This document shows, piece after piece, positions 1 through 9,279 of a stretch of DNA of 57,807 bases. Where the stretch lies: NCBI GenBank assembly GCA_017632155.1, contig JAGBRZ010000101.1, forward strand, positions 1-57,807, in the 5' to 3' direction. The position numbers and the translations under genes were made by a program. Below the pieces are notes generated by a model. That model had not been told where the DNA came from, searched no databases, and saw only the letters and a program-made list of their open reading frames with translations. Every line of letters starts with the position of its first letter. Position 1 is the first letter of the stretch. The stretch is from Clostridia bacterium. GTDB lineage: Bacteria > Bacillota_A > Clostridia > Oscillospirales > CAG-272.

Positions 1-1328
1 CCGATACCGGAGAGAACCATCTGATGAGTCTCGGGATCGGTAACGTACTTGAGGGTGAGGTCTTCCTCGAGCATACGAGCCATGGACTGGGAGATCTTGC
101 TCTCGTCCTTTGCGGTTGCGGGAACCATAGCCTGGCTCATATAAGGAGTGGGATATGTGATCTTAGCGTAAGCTACTTCAGAGCCGTCGGTAAGAGTATC
201 GTTGGTGTTGGTGTTAGCAAGCTTTGCGATCATACCGATGTCGCCGCATGCGAGCTCGTCAACTTCGGTCTGGTTCTTGCCCTTAACGGTATAGATGTGA
301 GCCATCTTTTCTGCAGTACCGTTGGTAAGGTTCTTAAGGGTCATATCCTTCTTAAGAGTACCGTTCATAACCTTGAAGAAGGACATCTTACCTACGAACG
401 GGTCAGCGACGGTCTTGAATACGAAGATGCTGGTGGAGCCTGCGGGATCGATCTCAACGTCTGCGCCCTCAGTGGACTTTTCAACCTTCTTTGCGGTGTG
501 TCTGGGGAAGGACTCAACGATAGCGTCAAGGATCGCAACGATACCCCACATATTAACTGCGGAACCGCAGTAAACGGGAGTGATAGTGCCCTCGAAGATA
601 CCCTGGTGGAGAGCCATTGCAGCCTCTTCCTTGGTGATCTCTTCGCCGTCAAAGTACTTCATCATAAGCTCGTCGGAGGTACCTGCAACTGCCTCGTTGA
701 AGGCTTCCTTATAGTTAGCCGCAATATCCTTGAGATCGTCGGTCATGGGGATTTCGCTTCTCTTGCCCTTTGCATCATATGCAAACGCCTTCATCTCAAC
801 GAGGTCGATCATAGTAACCTTATCGCCAGACTTAACGGGAACGAATACGGGACAAAGAGTGTTGCCGAAGTTATCGCGGAGGCTGTTGAAAACGGTTTCG
901 AAATCAGCGTCGTGATCTTCGCACTTGTTGATGAAGAATGCCTTGGGAAGACCTGCAGCGGTTGCATAGTCCCAAGCAAGCTCGGTTCCAACTTCAACGC
1001 CGGACTTTGCGTCAACGCAGATAAGTGCGCTGTCAGCAGCACGGAGAGACTGGTGAACTTCACCAACGAAGTCGAGATAACCGGGAGTATCGAAAATATT
1101 TATCTTCATATTCTTCCACGAAATGGGAGCAAGAGATGCGGAAATGGAGAAGCCTCTCTTTACCTCTTCGGGATCATAGTCACAAACAGTGTTGCCATCT
1201 GCAGTCTTACCGAGACGGTCGGTTCCGCCGGTGAGATAGAGCATAGCCTCAGCGATGGAGGTCTTGCCGCAGCCGCCGTGTCCGAGCAGAGCTACGTTTC
1301 TTAAGGATTTGGTATCGATTGTTGCCAT
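1..1328 (-). CDS. Elongation factor G-like translational GTPase (3' end beyond window)
   Basis: The first 442 codons of an EF-G-type GTPase are visible; the gene runs off the left edge. The P-loop is GHGGCGKTS (residues 16-24) and the G3 motif is DTPGY. The G4 motif, normally NKxD, reads NKCE at residues 134-137, an unusual change in the guanine-recognition position. The spacing of the domain after G4 and the later beta-barrel (FVFKTVADPFVGKMSFFKV) match the EF-G-like (EF-G2) proteins of Clostridia rather than the main FusA, which normally sits in the str operon. The start ATG follows an AGGAAGGA ribosome site. Ribosomal function is inferred from family only. Confidence 0.85.
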   Translation of the reverse strand, partial: MATIDTKSLRNVALLGHGGCGKTSIAEAMLYLTGGTDRLGKTADGNTVCDYDPEEVKRGFSISASLAPISWKNMKINIFDTPGYLDFVGEVHQSLRAADSALICVDAKSGVEVGTELAWDYATAAGLPKAFFINKCEDHDADFETVFNSLRDNFGNTLCPVFVPVKSGDKVTMIDLVEMKAFAYDAKGKRSEIPMTDDLKDIAANYKEAFNEAVAGTSDELMMKYFDGEEITKEEAAMALHQGIFEGTITPVYCGSAVNMWGIVAILDAIVESFPRHTAKKVEKSTEGADVEIDPAGSTSIFVFKTVADPFVGKMSFFKVMNGTLKKDMTLKNLTNGTAEKMAHIYTVKGKNQTEVDELACGDIGMIAKLANTNTNDTLTDGSEVAYAKITYPTPYMSQAMVPATAKDESKISQSMARMLEEDLTLKYVTDPETHQMVLSGI

Positions 1329-1355
1329 AGGGGGTTCCTTCCTCGCCCCATCCGC

Positions 1356-1375
1356 GGACGGGGCATTTATGTTTT
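1356..1375 (-). other. Hairpin in the EF-G-like leader
   Basis: A near-perfect palindrome (GCCCC to GGGGC arms, one G-T pair) lies in the roughly 90-nt leader directly before the ribosome site of the EF-G-like gene. It could affect translation initiation, but nothing identifies a ligand. Confidence 0.4.
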
Positions 1376-1419
1376 TTTAAATATACAATTTTATAGAGCG
1401 TTTAGCGCGCCCGATGTTT

Positions 1420-1448
1420 ATTATACAACAAATCGCTTATAATTTCAA
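1420..1448 (-). promoter_or_regulatory. Sigma-A promoter of the EF-G-like gene
   Basis: TTGAAA (1443-1448) and TATAAT (1420-1425) are separated by 17 bp, giving a leader of about 85 nt. Confidence 0.8.
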
Positions 1449-1510
1449 GTACTTTTTCGTCATTTTTGACGATTTTCTCAAAAAAATTTGAATTTTTTAT
1501 TGTTTTTTTA

Positions 1511-2302
1511 TTATACAGAGAATAATTTACATGCGTTTCTATGTGAATAATCTCTAATTTCATCTTCCGTAACCCCGTGGATCTCCGCAAGGGTGCGGAC
1601 GGAGGAGGCAATATAGTCGCTTCTGTTAAGCTTTCCGCGCCAGGGCTCGGGGGCGAGGTAGGGCGCATCCGTTTCAAGGAGGAAGCGATCAAGAGGAACA
1701 ACAGCGGCTGCCGACTTGACATTTCTCGCATTCTTGAAGGTTACAACACCCGAGAATGAGATATACCATCCACGGCGAAGAAGCTCACGCGCCATTTCGG
1801 GACTGCCCGAATAGCTATGAAACACTCCGCGTACATTGGGATGTCGAAGTATCGTTTCGAATATGTCGCCGTGAGCGTCGCGGTCATGGATGATCACGGG
1901 GATTGAATACTCTTCCGCAAGTGCAAGCTGTGCCTCGAAGAACTTCATCTGCTCTTCCTTGTTATCCTGACGCCAATAGTAATCAAGTCCTATCTCGCCG
2001 AGTGCGACAACCTTGTTCTCTGCTCTTTTATCAAGAAGTGCACGGAGCTTTGAGATTGCATCTTCAAGAGATACCTCATCATCAATATCGGAGGGGTGAA
2101 TGCCGACTGCGGCATACATTCCTTCATATTCGGATGCCATTGCGATAACCTGCAAATTATGTGCGGTGTTGGTGCCCACATTTATAATTTTATCAACACC
2201 ATTGGCAAAAACGGCAGAGAGCAGCGCCGAAGCGCCGCCCTCAAATTCGTTTTCAAATCTTTTGTCACAATAGTGGGCGTGTGTATCGAAAATGCCGCTC
2301 AT
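1511..2302 (-). CDS. tatD: TatD family metal-dependent hydrolase
   Basis: This 263-residue protein matches the full length of TatD/YabD deoxyribonuclease-like hydrolases. It opens with FDTHAHY (metal ligands H8 and H10). It keeps E103 in GEIGLDYYW, H139 in IIHDRDAH, H162 in FHSYSG and D212 in ETDAPYLAPEPWRGK, so the two-metal site looks intact. Its ATG shares one base with the stop codon of metG (TGATG), so the two are translationally coupled. The metG-tatD pairing is common in Firmicutes. The exact substrate (DNA 3' ends or another phosphoester) cannot be told from sequence. Confidence 0.92.
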   Translation of the reverse strand: MSGIFDTHAHYCDKRFENEFEGGASALLSAVFANGVDKIINVGTNTAHNLQVIAMASEYEGMYAAVGIHPSDIDDEVSLEDAISKLRALLDKRAENKVVALGEIGLDYYWRQDNKEEQMKFFEAQLALAEEYSIPVIIHDRDAHGDIFETILRHPNVRGVFHSYSGSPEMARELLRRGWYISFSGVVTFKNARNVKSAAAVVPLDRFLLETDAPYLAPEPWRGKLNRSDYIASSVRTLAEIHGVTEDEIRDYSHRNACKLFSV

Positions 2303-4254
2303 CAGCGAACACGCTCTCCGAGAGGAGTCTCGGGATCAAGGAATATTACGCGAACTGTCTCCTCGCCCGATGCGAGAAGCATACCCTCGGATTCAACTCC
2401 GCAAAGCTTTGCGGGAGCAAGGTTTGCAACAAGGATGATCTTCTTGCCGATAAGATCCTCGGGCTTATAGAACTTTGCAATGCCGGAAACGACCTGTCTT
2501 GTTTCATAACCGAGATCCACCTTGAGCTTGAGGAGCTTCTTTGCCTTCGGAACAGGCTCGCACTCGATGATCTGCGCGGTGCGGAGCTCGACCTTCATAA
2601 AGTCCTCGAATCCGATGATAGCGCATCCTTCGGGTTTTTCAATCTTGGGAGCTTCTGCAGCCTTTCTTGCCGCTTCGATCTCTGCATAGATGTTTTCAAG
2701 AGTCTTTGCCTCGTCGATTCTTGCAAAGAGAACTGCGGAGTCGTTGACGGATGCGCCAACCTCGATACCGTTAAACTCGCCGCCGATGCTCTCAAAAGTG
2801 GTAAGAGCAGTACCGAGCTGTGCGAAGATGGTCTCTGCGGTTGCGGGAACCATAGGAGCAAGCATTACTGCGCCCCAACGAATAGACTCGAGAAGATTAT
2901 AAAGAACGGTTGCAAGACGTGCACGGCTTTCCTCAGACTTTGCGAGCACCCAAGGCTGGGTTTCGTCAATATACTTATTCGCGCGACGGAGAAGCGAAAG
3001 GATCGCATCGATCGCGTCTGCGATGTGATAGCTGTCCATTGCCTCGTAATAGGTCTTTACAGCCTCTGCGCAGACAGCCTTGAAATCATCGTCAAGTGCA
3101 TCGGGTGCGGTGGGAGCTTCGATCTTCTTGTCGAAATACTTCTTCTGCATATCGAGAGTTCTCTTGACAAGGTTGCCGAGAGTATTTACGAGATCGGTGT
3201 TATAACGCGCAAGAACGCTGTCCCAAGTGATCGAGCCGTCGGATGCAAAAGGCATCTCCGCGAGAGCGTAGTAACGAACTCCGTCAACGCCTACGTACTC
3301 TGCGAGCTTATCTGCGTAAATCACGTTGCCTCTGGACTTGGACATCTTATCGGTGCCGAAGTTAAACCAGGGGTGACCGAAGATCTTTTCAGGGAGAGGA
3401 AGATCAAGAGCCATAAGGAAGATGGGCCAATAGATCGAGTGGAATCTTACGATGTCCTTACCGATCATGTGTACATCTGCGGGCCAAAGCTTGCGGAACT
3501 GCTCCGACTGCTCCTCAAAGGACTTGTCGGGATCGTAGCCGATGGCGGTGATGTAGTTTACGAGTGCATCGAGCCATACGTAAACAACGTGCTTGGGATC
3601 GGAGGGAACCTGAATTCCCCAAGTGAAGGATGTACGGGAAACGCAAAGATCCTGAAGTCCCGAAAGGAGGAAGTTATTGAGCATCTCCTTCTTTCTTGCC
3701 TCGGGCTCAAGGAAACCGGGATGAGTTTCAAAATACTCGATAAGTCTGGGAGCATATTTCTGCATATTGAAGAAGTAAGCCTCTTCTCTTGCCTGCTTTA
3801 CGGGTCTGCCGCAGTCGGGGCACTTGCCGTCTGTTACCTGTGTATCGGTAAAGAAGGACTCGCAGGGGGTGCAGTACCAGCCCTCGTAATATCCTTTGTA
3901 GATATCGCCCTGACGAAGGAAGCGCTCGAATATCTTCTGAATGGTCTTTACGTGGTAATCGTCGGTGGTGCGGATGAAGTAGTCGTAGCTGACATTCATC
4001 TGATCCCACACGCCCTTGATAACGCCCGCAACGTTGTCAACGTATGCCTGGGGCTCAAGTCCTGCGGCTGCAGCGCAGTTTTCGATCTTCTGACCGTGCT
4101 CATCGGTGCCGGTGCAGAAGAATACGTCAAAGCCCTTTGCTCTCTTATAGCGGGCAATGGCGTCGGTCGCGATAGCCTCGTAAGTGTTGCCGATATGGGG
4201 CTTTGCCGAAGCATACGCGATTGCTGTTGTTATATAATACTTAGGTTTAGTCAT
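2302..4254 (-). CDS. metG: Methionyl-tRNA synthetase
   Basis: The 650-residue protein charges tRNA-Met with methionine. The class I signature is KPHIGN (residues 18-23) and the second signature is KMSKS (303-307). A zinc knuckle uses C128, C131, C145 and C148. The last ~100 residues form a Trbp111-type tRNA-binding domain (FMKVELRTAQI onward), the dimer-forming version of the enzyme typical of Firmicutes. It lies 33 bp after nagA1 and overlaps tatD by one base, so all three may share the nagA1 promoter. I see no T-box or SAM leader in front of it. Confidence 0.97.
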   Translation of the reverse strand: MTKPKYYITTAIAYASAKPHIGNTYEAIATDAIARYKRAKGFDVFFCTGTDEHGQKIENCAAAAGLEPQAYVDNVAGVIKGVWDQMNVSYDYFIRTTDDYHVKTIQKIFERFLRQGDIYKGYYEGWYCTPCESFFTDTQVTDGKCPDCGRPVKQAREEAYFFNMQKYAPRLIEYFETHPGFLEPEARKKEMLNNFLLSGLQDLCVSRTSFTWGIQVPSDPKHVVYVWLDALVNYITAIGYDPDKSFEEQSEQFRKLWPADVHMIGKDIVRFHSIYWPIFLMALDLPLPEKIFGHPWFNFGTDKMSKSRGNVIYADKLAEYVGVDGVRYYALAEMPFASDGSITWDSVLARYNTDLVNTLGNLVKRTLDMQKKYFDKKIEAPTAPDALDDDFKAVCAEAVKTYYEAMDSYHIADAIDAILSLLRRANKYIDETQPWVLAKSEESRARLATVLYNLLESIRWGAVMLAPMVPATAETIFAQLGTALTTFESIGGEFNGIEVGASVNDSAVLFARIDEAKTLENIYAEIEAARKAAEAPKIEKPEGCAIIGFEDFMKVELRTAQIIECEPVPKAKKLLKLKVDLGYETRQVVSGIAKFYKPEDLIGKKIILVANLAPAKLCGVESEGMLLASGEETVRVIFLDPETPLGERVR

Positions 4255-4287
4255 TCCTTTTGACCGTCCTTTCGTTATTTTACTTAT

Positions 4288-5442
4288 TTAAAATACTTCT
4301 TCGCCGCCGACGAAGACCTGTTCGATCTCGATATGCTTTCCGATGATCGAACCGATAATGAAATCCGCGCGGTTGCCGACTGTAAGTCTGCCGACCTTGT
4401 TTTCAAGTCCGACAGCGCGGGCGGGGGTGAGTGTGGCACAGATAAGTGCGTCCTCGATGGGGATATTGGCGAATTTGGCAAGATTTTCAACGCCGTGAAC
4501 GAGCGAGAGAGTGCTGCCCGCGAGGTTTCCGCTTGCGGTTCGTGCAACGCCGTCCTTGACGATGACAGGAAGTCCCGCGATGCTGTATTCACCGTCCGAG
4601 AGAGCAGTTGCTTCCATAGAGTCGCTGATAAGAACAAGTCTGTCCATACCTATCATACGGTAGGTAAACGCAACCATTTCGGGCGATATATGGTGTCCGT
4701 CGCAGATCAGCTCGCAGAAGCCGCCCGATTCAAATGCGGCGAGGACTGTGCCGCCGTCGCGATGGTGGATGGGAGGCATACAGTTATAAAGATGTGTGAA
4801 CGCCACCTTATGCTTGCGGTAGATCTCTTTTGCTTCACCATAAGTAGCAGCGGTATGAGCAAGCGAAAGAGTTGCGCCGAGCTCCTTTGCCTTTTCGGCA
4901 AATGCATCTCCGCCCTCGAGCTCATAAGCCGCACTTACACGCAGAGGGAGTTTTGAATATCCCGCGAATTCTTCAAGCTCCGATGCATTCGGAAGAACGA
5001 GAAGATCGGGGTTATGTGCTCCGCCCTTTGAATGGTTGAGATATCTGCCCTCAAGATGAACGCCGAGAAATTCCGCGCCGTCGGTGTCACCCTTGAGGCT
5101 GTCGATAAGTTCAGCTTGACCGCAAAGGCTTTCGAATTCTGCCGAAGCGAGCGTGGGGAAAACCGAAGTGACTCCGTATTCGGAATACGACTTCGCCATA
5201 TTTCTCATATCATCGGCATCGGCGGTGTTGAAGTCGCCGCCCGCTCTACCGTGGGTATGGATATCTATAAGGCCGGGGATTACCTGTCTTCCGCCGCAGT
5301 CGATGATCGAATCCACATCGGGACGGCGGTCGGTGTGACGCAAAAGATCGAGGATGATACCGTCCGAAACGAGTATAGACCTCGGCTTGAATATTCTGTT
5401 TGAGCTATCGAACACTTTACAATTTTCAAATAAGATCTTCAT
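4288..5442 (-). CDS. nagA: N-acetylglucosamine-6-phosphate deacetylase, first copy
   Basis: The amidohydrolase removes acetate from GlcNAc-6-P to give glucosamine-6-P. Metal-site and active-site motifs are present: DIHTHG, the glutamate in HLEGRYLN, HTAATYG, THLYNCMPPIHHRDGG and the catalytic aspartate in LISDSM. The chosen start (384 residues) follows GGAGGTG closely; the ATG twelve bases upstream overlaps that ribosome site. A second, clearly different NagA lies at 40824-41975. No nagB is visible in the window. Transcription starts from a strong promoter just upstream and may continue into metG. Confidence 0.93.
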   Translation of the reverse strand: MKILFENCKVFDSSNRIFKPRSILVSDGIILDLLRHTDRRPDVDSIIDCGGRQVIPGLIDIHTHGRAGGDFNTADADDMRNMAKSYSEYGVTSVFPTLASAEFESLCGQAELIDSLKGDTDGAEFLGVHLEGRYLNHSKGGAHNPDLLVLPNASELEEFAGYSKLPLRVSAAYELEGGDAFAEKAKELGATLSLAHTAATYGEAKEIYRKHKVAFTHLYNCMPPIHHRDGGTVLAAFESGGFCELICDGHHISPEMVAFTYRMIGMDRLVLISDSMEATALSDGEYSIAGLPVIVKDGVARTASGNLAGSTLSLVHGVENLAKFANIPIEDALICATLTPARAVGLENKVGRLTVGNRADFIIGSIIGKHIEIEQVFVGGEEVF

Positions 5443-5470
5443 GCGCACCTCCATAGTTATACATTATATT

Positions 5471-5499
5471 ATTATATCAAATTATTTTGTTTTTTTCAA
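5471..5499 (-). promoter_or_regulatory. Sigma-A promoter of nagA1
   Basis: TTGAAA (5494-5499) and TATAAT (5471-5476) are 17 bp apart in the AT-rich divergent region. Confidence 0.75.
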
Positions 5500-5579
5500 T
5501 AGGGAAATTGCATTTTTATAGCATTGTGGAGGATGTTTTGGTCAATAATTACTATAAAATTTCAAGAGGAGGCTCAAAA

Positions 5580-6089
5580 ATGCCGTACATCAAGCCGCGG
5601 GCAGGATCACCGATAAAGATTTTTCTTTCAACACAGTGGGGAGAGGCGCTGACTGTTTCTATTCTCGGAGGAATATTCCGCACATTTATTTCGCTGTTAT
5701 TCGTCAAGACTTGTGTTTTTGTTTCGGAGACTTTATATCCGTTTACCTATCCCTTTTTTCACGCACCGATACATTCGTGGATTCCGACAGTCGTTCTTGA
5801 ATCAAACCCAATATATGAAATCATCTTTTCGTTGATCTTTGGTCTTTTGATATATTATTTTGAGAAAAATATTTTCTACCGAAGATTTCATCTTGCGCTC
5901 AAGGCGGCGTTTGCGGCACTTGCGGCTTGCGTTTTTGTTTTTGTTATCGGGCTCTTCTCTTCTTTTCTGCACTTACCCGTTATAAACGCAACCGATCTGC
6001 CCGCGCTTTTCATATATCATTATCTTACCTTACTGCCGCTTTTTCTATTCTGCGATCTTATCAGGCGAAGGATTTTTCTTTTGCCGTAA
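5580..6089 (+). CDS. Small multi-pass membrane protein, unknown function
   Basis: I do not recognise this 169-residue protein. About four hydrophobic segments are visible: ISLLFVKTCVFV, IIFSLIFGLLIYYF, ALAACVFVFVIGLF and YLTLLPLFLFC. Short basic loops separate them and the C-terminus is RRRIF. I chose the ATG that follows AAGAGGAGG by 7 bases; an upstream in-frame extension has no ribosome site. It stands alone, divergent from nagA1 and convergent with the DUF975 gene, with which it shares a terminator. Membrane location is clear, the role is not. Confidence 0.7.
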   Translation: MPYIKPRAGSPIKIFLSTQWGEALTVSILGGIFRTFISLLFVKTCVFVSETLYPFTYPFFHAPIHSWIPTVVLESNPIYEIIFSLIFGLLIYYFEKNIFYRRFHLALKAAFAALAACVFVFVIGLFSSFLHLPVINATDLPALFIYHYLTLLPLFLFCDLIRRRIFLLP

Positions 6090-6090
6090 A

Positions 6091-6116
6091 AAAGACTCGC
6101 CTTTCGGCGAGTCTTT
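6091..6116. terminator. Shared bidirectional terminator
   Basis: An 11-bp perfect stem (AAAGACTCGCC with GGCGAGTCTTT, loop TTTC) lies between two convergent genes and carries A- and T-rich ends in both directions. Confidence 0.85.
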
Positions 6117-6120
6117 GATA

Positions 6121-6927
6121 TTAAAGCTGTGATTCGGGAATATAAACTGGTATGCTTTCATCGGGTTCGGGAATAGGGCGAGTATCCGATATCTCACGGT
6201 AGAAATCGGCAACGGCTGCTTCGATATAAGGGGTAAGAACAATATATCCGATTCCGCAAGTCAAAGCGCAAAGGAACGCCCATCCGATGAAGCTGAAGGT
6301 CAAGCAAAAGAGGCGCAGACGATTACCGTCCATCATTTCTTTTGATTTATCACATGCTTCGCGTGCGGTAAGCTGGGGATTCTCTGCCATAATGTACGGC
6401 ACCATAGCGTACGTGTAGGTCGCTATAATTCCCGGGATAAAGCAAAGAAGGCTCCAAAGAAATATGTAGACAGATCGCAGGAGATTTGCAAGAACAACAT
6501 TCTTCCAATACTTGAAATATTTGAACAAATCACCCACATCTGCATTTTCACCGTCAACGAGATTGAGGTTAAATTTGGCATATCCGGGCGAGATGATGCT
6601 TCCGAGTATAAAGAAAGCAACACCTAAAACCAATCCAAACGCAAGAGCAACTGCAAATACAGTTCCCATAATTGCCCAAAAAGCGGGTTCTACGCTCGGG
6701 AATATCTCCTCCAAGCCCGGGAGGTTTTGAAAATCAAAATCCGCGGGAAAATTGATCTCTGTTTCAATTTCGGAATTATTCAAACCGGAAACTTCGAAGC
6801 CAAGACCTCCACCGCCGTGAGTTGAAGCGCCTAGGATGCTTGCAAGAATACCTGTAATAACAGCAAGTCCCCATTTGCCCCGGAGTGCATCACGCGCGGA
6901 CTGTCTGAAATCGGATGCAAGTTTCAT
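6121..6927 (-). CDS. DUF975 family integral membrane protein
   Basis: The N-terminus (FRQSARDALRGKWGLAVITG) is the hallmark of the DUF975 family of Firmicutes membrane proteins. The 268 residues contain about five or six transmembrane stretches, including AIMGTVFAVALAFGLVLGVA, a long segment ending in a family-typical DxxxxFKYFK motif, and SLLCFIPGIIATYTYAMVPYI. The start follows GAGGAG by 7 bases. It begins 11 bp after metA, so it is probably the third gene of the metY-metA unit, although no methionine-related role is known for the family. Confidence 0.85.
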   Translation of the reverse strand: MKLASDFRQSARDALRGKWGLAVITGILASILGASTHGGGGLGFEVSGLNNSEIETEINFPADFDFQNLPGLEEIFPSVEPAFWAIMGTVFAVALAFGLVLGVAFFILGSIISPGYAKFNLNLVDGENADVGDLFKYFKYWKNVVLANLLRSVYIFLWSLLCFIPGIIATYTYAMVPYIMAENPQLTAREACDKSKEMMDGNRLRLFCLTFSFIGWAFLCALTCGIGYIVLTPYIEAAVADFYREISDTRPIPEPDESIPVYIPESQL

Positions 6928-6938
6928 AACTTAACTCC

Positions 6939-7856
6939 TCAATTAATTTGTTCTCTATCGTAAGGTGTGGTCTGATATACGAAATAGTTAAGCCAGTTGG
7001 AGTAAAGCAGATTTGCACAGCTTCTCCAGGTTACGATAGGCTCAAGGGTATCATCATCATTCGGGAAATAGTTGACGGGGATCTCGATGGGAAGTCCCGC
7101 GTTCTTGTCGCGAAGGTACTCTGCTTTGAGAGTGCCCGCGTCGTATTCAGAATGACCCGTGATGAATATCTGTCTGCCACGGTCGGTTGCACACGCATAA
7201 AGTCCAGCAACCGGTGAGGTGGAAAGAATCTTGAGTTCGGGACACGCCTCGACATCCTCAATTCGAACCGTGGTGTGGCGGGAATGAGGAACGAAGAATT
7301 TATCGTCAAAGCCTCTGAAAAGCATTGAGGAGCGGCGGTCAACGGTATGCTCGAAAACTCCGAAAAGCTTTGCGTCAAGCGGATATTTTTTGATTCCGTA
7401 ATGGTAATAAAGTCCCGCCTGTGCGCCCCAGCAGATATGGAAGGTGGATGTTACGTTTGTCTTTGACCACTCCATGATCTCGCAGAGCTCGTCCCAGTAT
7501 GTAACTTCCTCGAAAGGCATCTGCTCAACGGGTGCGCCCGTGATGATCATTCCGTCATATTTTTTATGCTTGACCTCGTCAAAGGTCTTGTAGAAAGCAA
7601 GCATATGCTCGGCGGAGGTGTGCGTTGCCTTGTGGGTTGCGGTCTGAAGCAGTTCGAGTTCGACCTGAAGGGGTGTGTTGCCAATCAGACGCGCAATCTG
7701 CGTTTCCGTGGTGATCTTTTGCGGCATCAGGTTGAGCATAAGGATATGCAGAGGTCTGATGTCCTGCGTGATCGCGCGGGTCTCTGTCATGACAAAGATG
7801 TTTTCATCAAGCAGAGTCTGAGTCGCGGGGAGAAGATTGGGAATTTTAATAGGCAT
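6939..7856 (-). CDS. metA: Homoserine O-acetyltransferase (MetA type)
   Basis: The 305-residue enzyme acylates homoserine in methionine synthesis. The catalytic cysteine is C142 in [10 protein letters not shown], and the later His/Glu pair lies in GHSEYD. Residue 111 is glutamate ([12 protein letters not shown]). In characterised MetA enzymes Glu at this position favours acetyl-CoA, while the E. coli succinyl-type has Gly. That makes O-acetylhomoserine the expected product, which is exactly the substrate of the adjacent MetY. A GGAGG ribosome site precedes the start, 17 bp after the metY stop. Confidence 0.95.
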   Translation of the reverse strand: MPIKIPNLLPATQTLLDENIFVMTETRAITQDIRPLHILMLNLMPQKITTETQIARLIGNTPLQVELELLQTATHKATHTSAEHMLAFYKTFDEVKHKKYDGMIITGAPVEQMPFEEVTYWDELCEIMEWSKTNVTSTFHICWGAQAGLYYHYGIKKYPLDAKLFGVFEHTVDRRSSMLFRGFDDKFFVPHSRHTTVRIEDVEACPELKILSTSPVAGLYACATDRGRQIFITGHSEYDAGTLKAEYLRDKNAGLPIEIPVNYFPNDDDTLEPIVTWRSCANLLYSNWLNYFVYQTTPYDREQIN

Positions 7857-7873
7857 TTGTGCCTCCTTGAAAA

Positions 7874-9157
7874 TTAAGAATTAGCAAGCGCCTGCTCGAT
7901 GTCGGCGATGATATCGTCGACGTGCTCTGTTCCGACGGAAAGTCTGACAAGACCCGCGGGGATACCTGCTGCAGCAAGCTGTTCATCGGTGAGCTGGCGG
8001 TGAGTGGTGGATGCGGGGTTGAGGACGCTTGTGCGGGAATCTGCAACGTGAACAACTATAGCAGCAAGCTTGAGCGAATCCATAAATTTAACCGCTGCAT
8101 CGCGTCCACCTTTGATGACGAAGGATACAACACCCGCACAACCGTCAGGAAGATATTTCTTTGCAAGTTCGTTGCGAGGATCGCTTTCAAGTCCGGGATA
8201 AGAAACACTTTCGATCTTTTCGTGCGCCTCGAGATACTTCGATACCGCAAGGGCGTTCGAACAATGTCTTTCCATACGGAGGTGAAGGGTTTCAAGTCCA
8301 AGGTTGAGAAGGAATGCGCTCATTGCGGTCATTGCGATACCCATATCGCGGACAAGCTGAACTCGTGCCTTGGTTATGTAAGCCACATTGTTGCCGAACT
8401 GCTTAACGTATGCAACTCCGTGGTAGGAGGGATCGGGGTCGTTGAGCTCGGGCCATTTTTCGGGATTTGCGGACCAATCGAACTTACCGCCGTCAACTAC
8501 GCAACCACCGACAACGGTAGCGTGACCGTCCATATACTTGGTGGTGGAATGAATGACAATGTCGCATCCGTGCTCGAAGGGACGGCAAAGGATGGGGGTG
8601 GGGAAAGTATTATCCACCACAAAGGGAATGCCGTTTTTGTGAGCGATGGAAGCAAAGCGATCGAAGTCAAGAACGTCGAGCGCGGGGTTTGCGATGGTCT
8701 CGCCGAAGAGCATACGAGTATTTTCGTCAATGAGGGATTCGATTTCCTCGTCGCTCATAGCTGAGGTTGCGAAACGTACCTCGATACCGAAACGCTTGAG
8801 AGTTACGGCAAAAAGGTTTACGGTTCCGCCGTAGATTGCGGAAAGAGAAACGATGTTCTGTCCCGCCTTTGTGATATTTAGAACTGCAAGAAGGATCGCA
8901 GACATACCCGAAGAGGTAAGAATAGCGCCTGTGCCGCCCTCAAGGTCGGTAATCTTCTTCTCTACCTCGGCAACCGTGGGGTTTGAGATGCGGGAATACA
9001 TATGGCCGTCTGCCTTGAGGTCAAAGAGGTCGCCTACCTCTTCGGAGGAGCAATACTTATAAGTTGTGCTCTGGTATATAGGAAGAACGCGGGGTTCTCC
9101 GTTTCCGGGGTTATAACCCGACTGAATACATTTTGTTTCGATATTGAAATCAGACAT
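7874..9157 (-). CDS. metY: O-acetylhomoserine sulfhydrylase (PLP enzyme)
   Basis: This Cys/Met-metabolism PLP enzyme makes homocysteine from O-acetylhomoserine and sulfide. The 427 residues match MetY length, which is longer than the ~380 of MetB/MetC. The PLP lysine is in [10 protein letters not shown], and the phosphate-binding region is [14 protein letters not shown]. The C-terminus has the typical [15 protein letters not shown] and [16 protein letters not shown]. The ATG that follows GTGAGGAT was chosen; an in-frame extension of 21 codons has no ribosome site and overlaps the leader. It is the first gene of metY-metA-DUF975. Confidence 0.94.
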   Translation of the reverse strand: MSDFNIETKCIQSGYNPGNGEPRVLPIYQSTTYKYCSSEEVGDLFDLKADGHMYSRISNPTVAEVEKKITDLEGGTGAILTSSGMSAILLAVLNITKAGQNIVSLSAIYGGTVNLFAVTLKRFGIEVRFATSAMSDEEIESLIDENTRMLFGETIANPALDVLDFDRFASIAHKNGIPFVVDNTFPTPILCRPFEHGCDIVIHSTTKYMDGHATVVGGCVVDGGKFDWSANPEKWPELNDPDPSYHGVAYVKQFGNNVAYITKARVQLVRDMGIAMTAMSAFLLNLGLETLHLRMERHCSNALAVSKYLEAHEKIESVSYPGLESDPRNELAKKYLPDGCAGVVSFVIKGGRDAAVKFMDSLKLAAIVVHVADSRTSVLNPASTTHRQLTDEQLAAAGIPAGLVRLSVGTEHVDDIIADIEQALANS

Positions 9158-9172
9158 TTTATCCTCACTTTC

Positions 9173-9187
9173 GCGCAAATCTTGCGC
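9173..9187 (-). promoter_or_regulatory. Perfect inverted repeat in the metY leader
   Basis: GCGCAA and TTGCGC flank a 3-base centre between the promoter and ribosome site of metY. It could be an operator for a dimeric repressor or a short hairpin. No SAM riboswitch or T-box fits in this ~50-nt leader. Confidence 0.45.
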
Positions 9188-9208
9188 AAACAATAATAAT
9201 TCATAGTA

Positions 9209-9237
9209 ATTATACCACAAAGAGAAATAAAATTCAA
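9209..9237 (-). promoter_or_regulatory. Sigma-A promoter of metY-metA-DUF975
   Basis: TTGAAT (9232-9237) and TATAAT (9209-9214) are 17 bp apart. Confidence 0.8.
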
Positions 9238-9245
9238 TAGATAAT

Positions 9246-9275
9246 ATAAAAAATCCTTCCCTTAAGGGGAAGGAT
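9246..9275 (-). terminator. Terminator of dpaAB
   Basis: Minus-strand stem ATCCTTCCC/GGGAAGGAT with a 5-base loop, followed by TTTTTT, lies just after the dpaB stop. Confidence 0.85.
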
Positions 9276-9279
9276 GGTA

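Noticed and set aside
24..1304. Long plus-strand reading frame of 426 codons at the left edge
   Set aside because: The minus strand over the same bases encodes an EF-G-like GTPase with clear motifs, a ribosome site and a promoter; the plus frame has no family pattern and is a shadow.
2281..4263. Plus-strand reading frame of 660 codons
   Set aside because: It is the antisense of metG, whose signatures and zinc knuckle are intact.
4255..4287. T-box before metG
   Set aside because: Only 33 bp separate it from nagA1; there is no room for a T-box.
9158..9240. SAM riboswitch before metY
   Set aside because: The leader is only about 50 nt and shows no four-way junction or conserved core.
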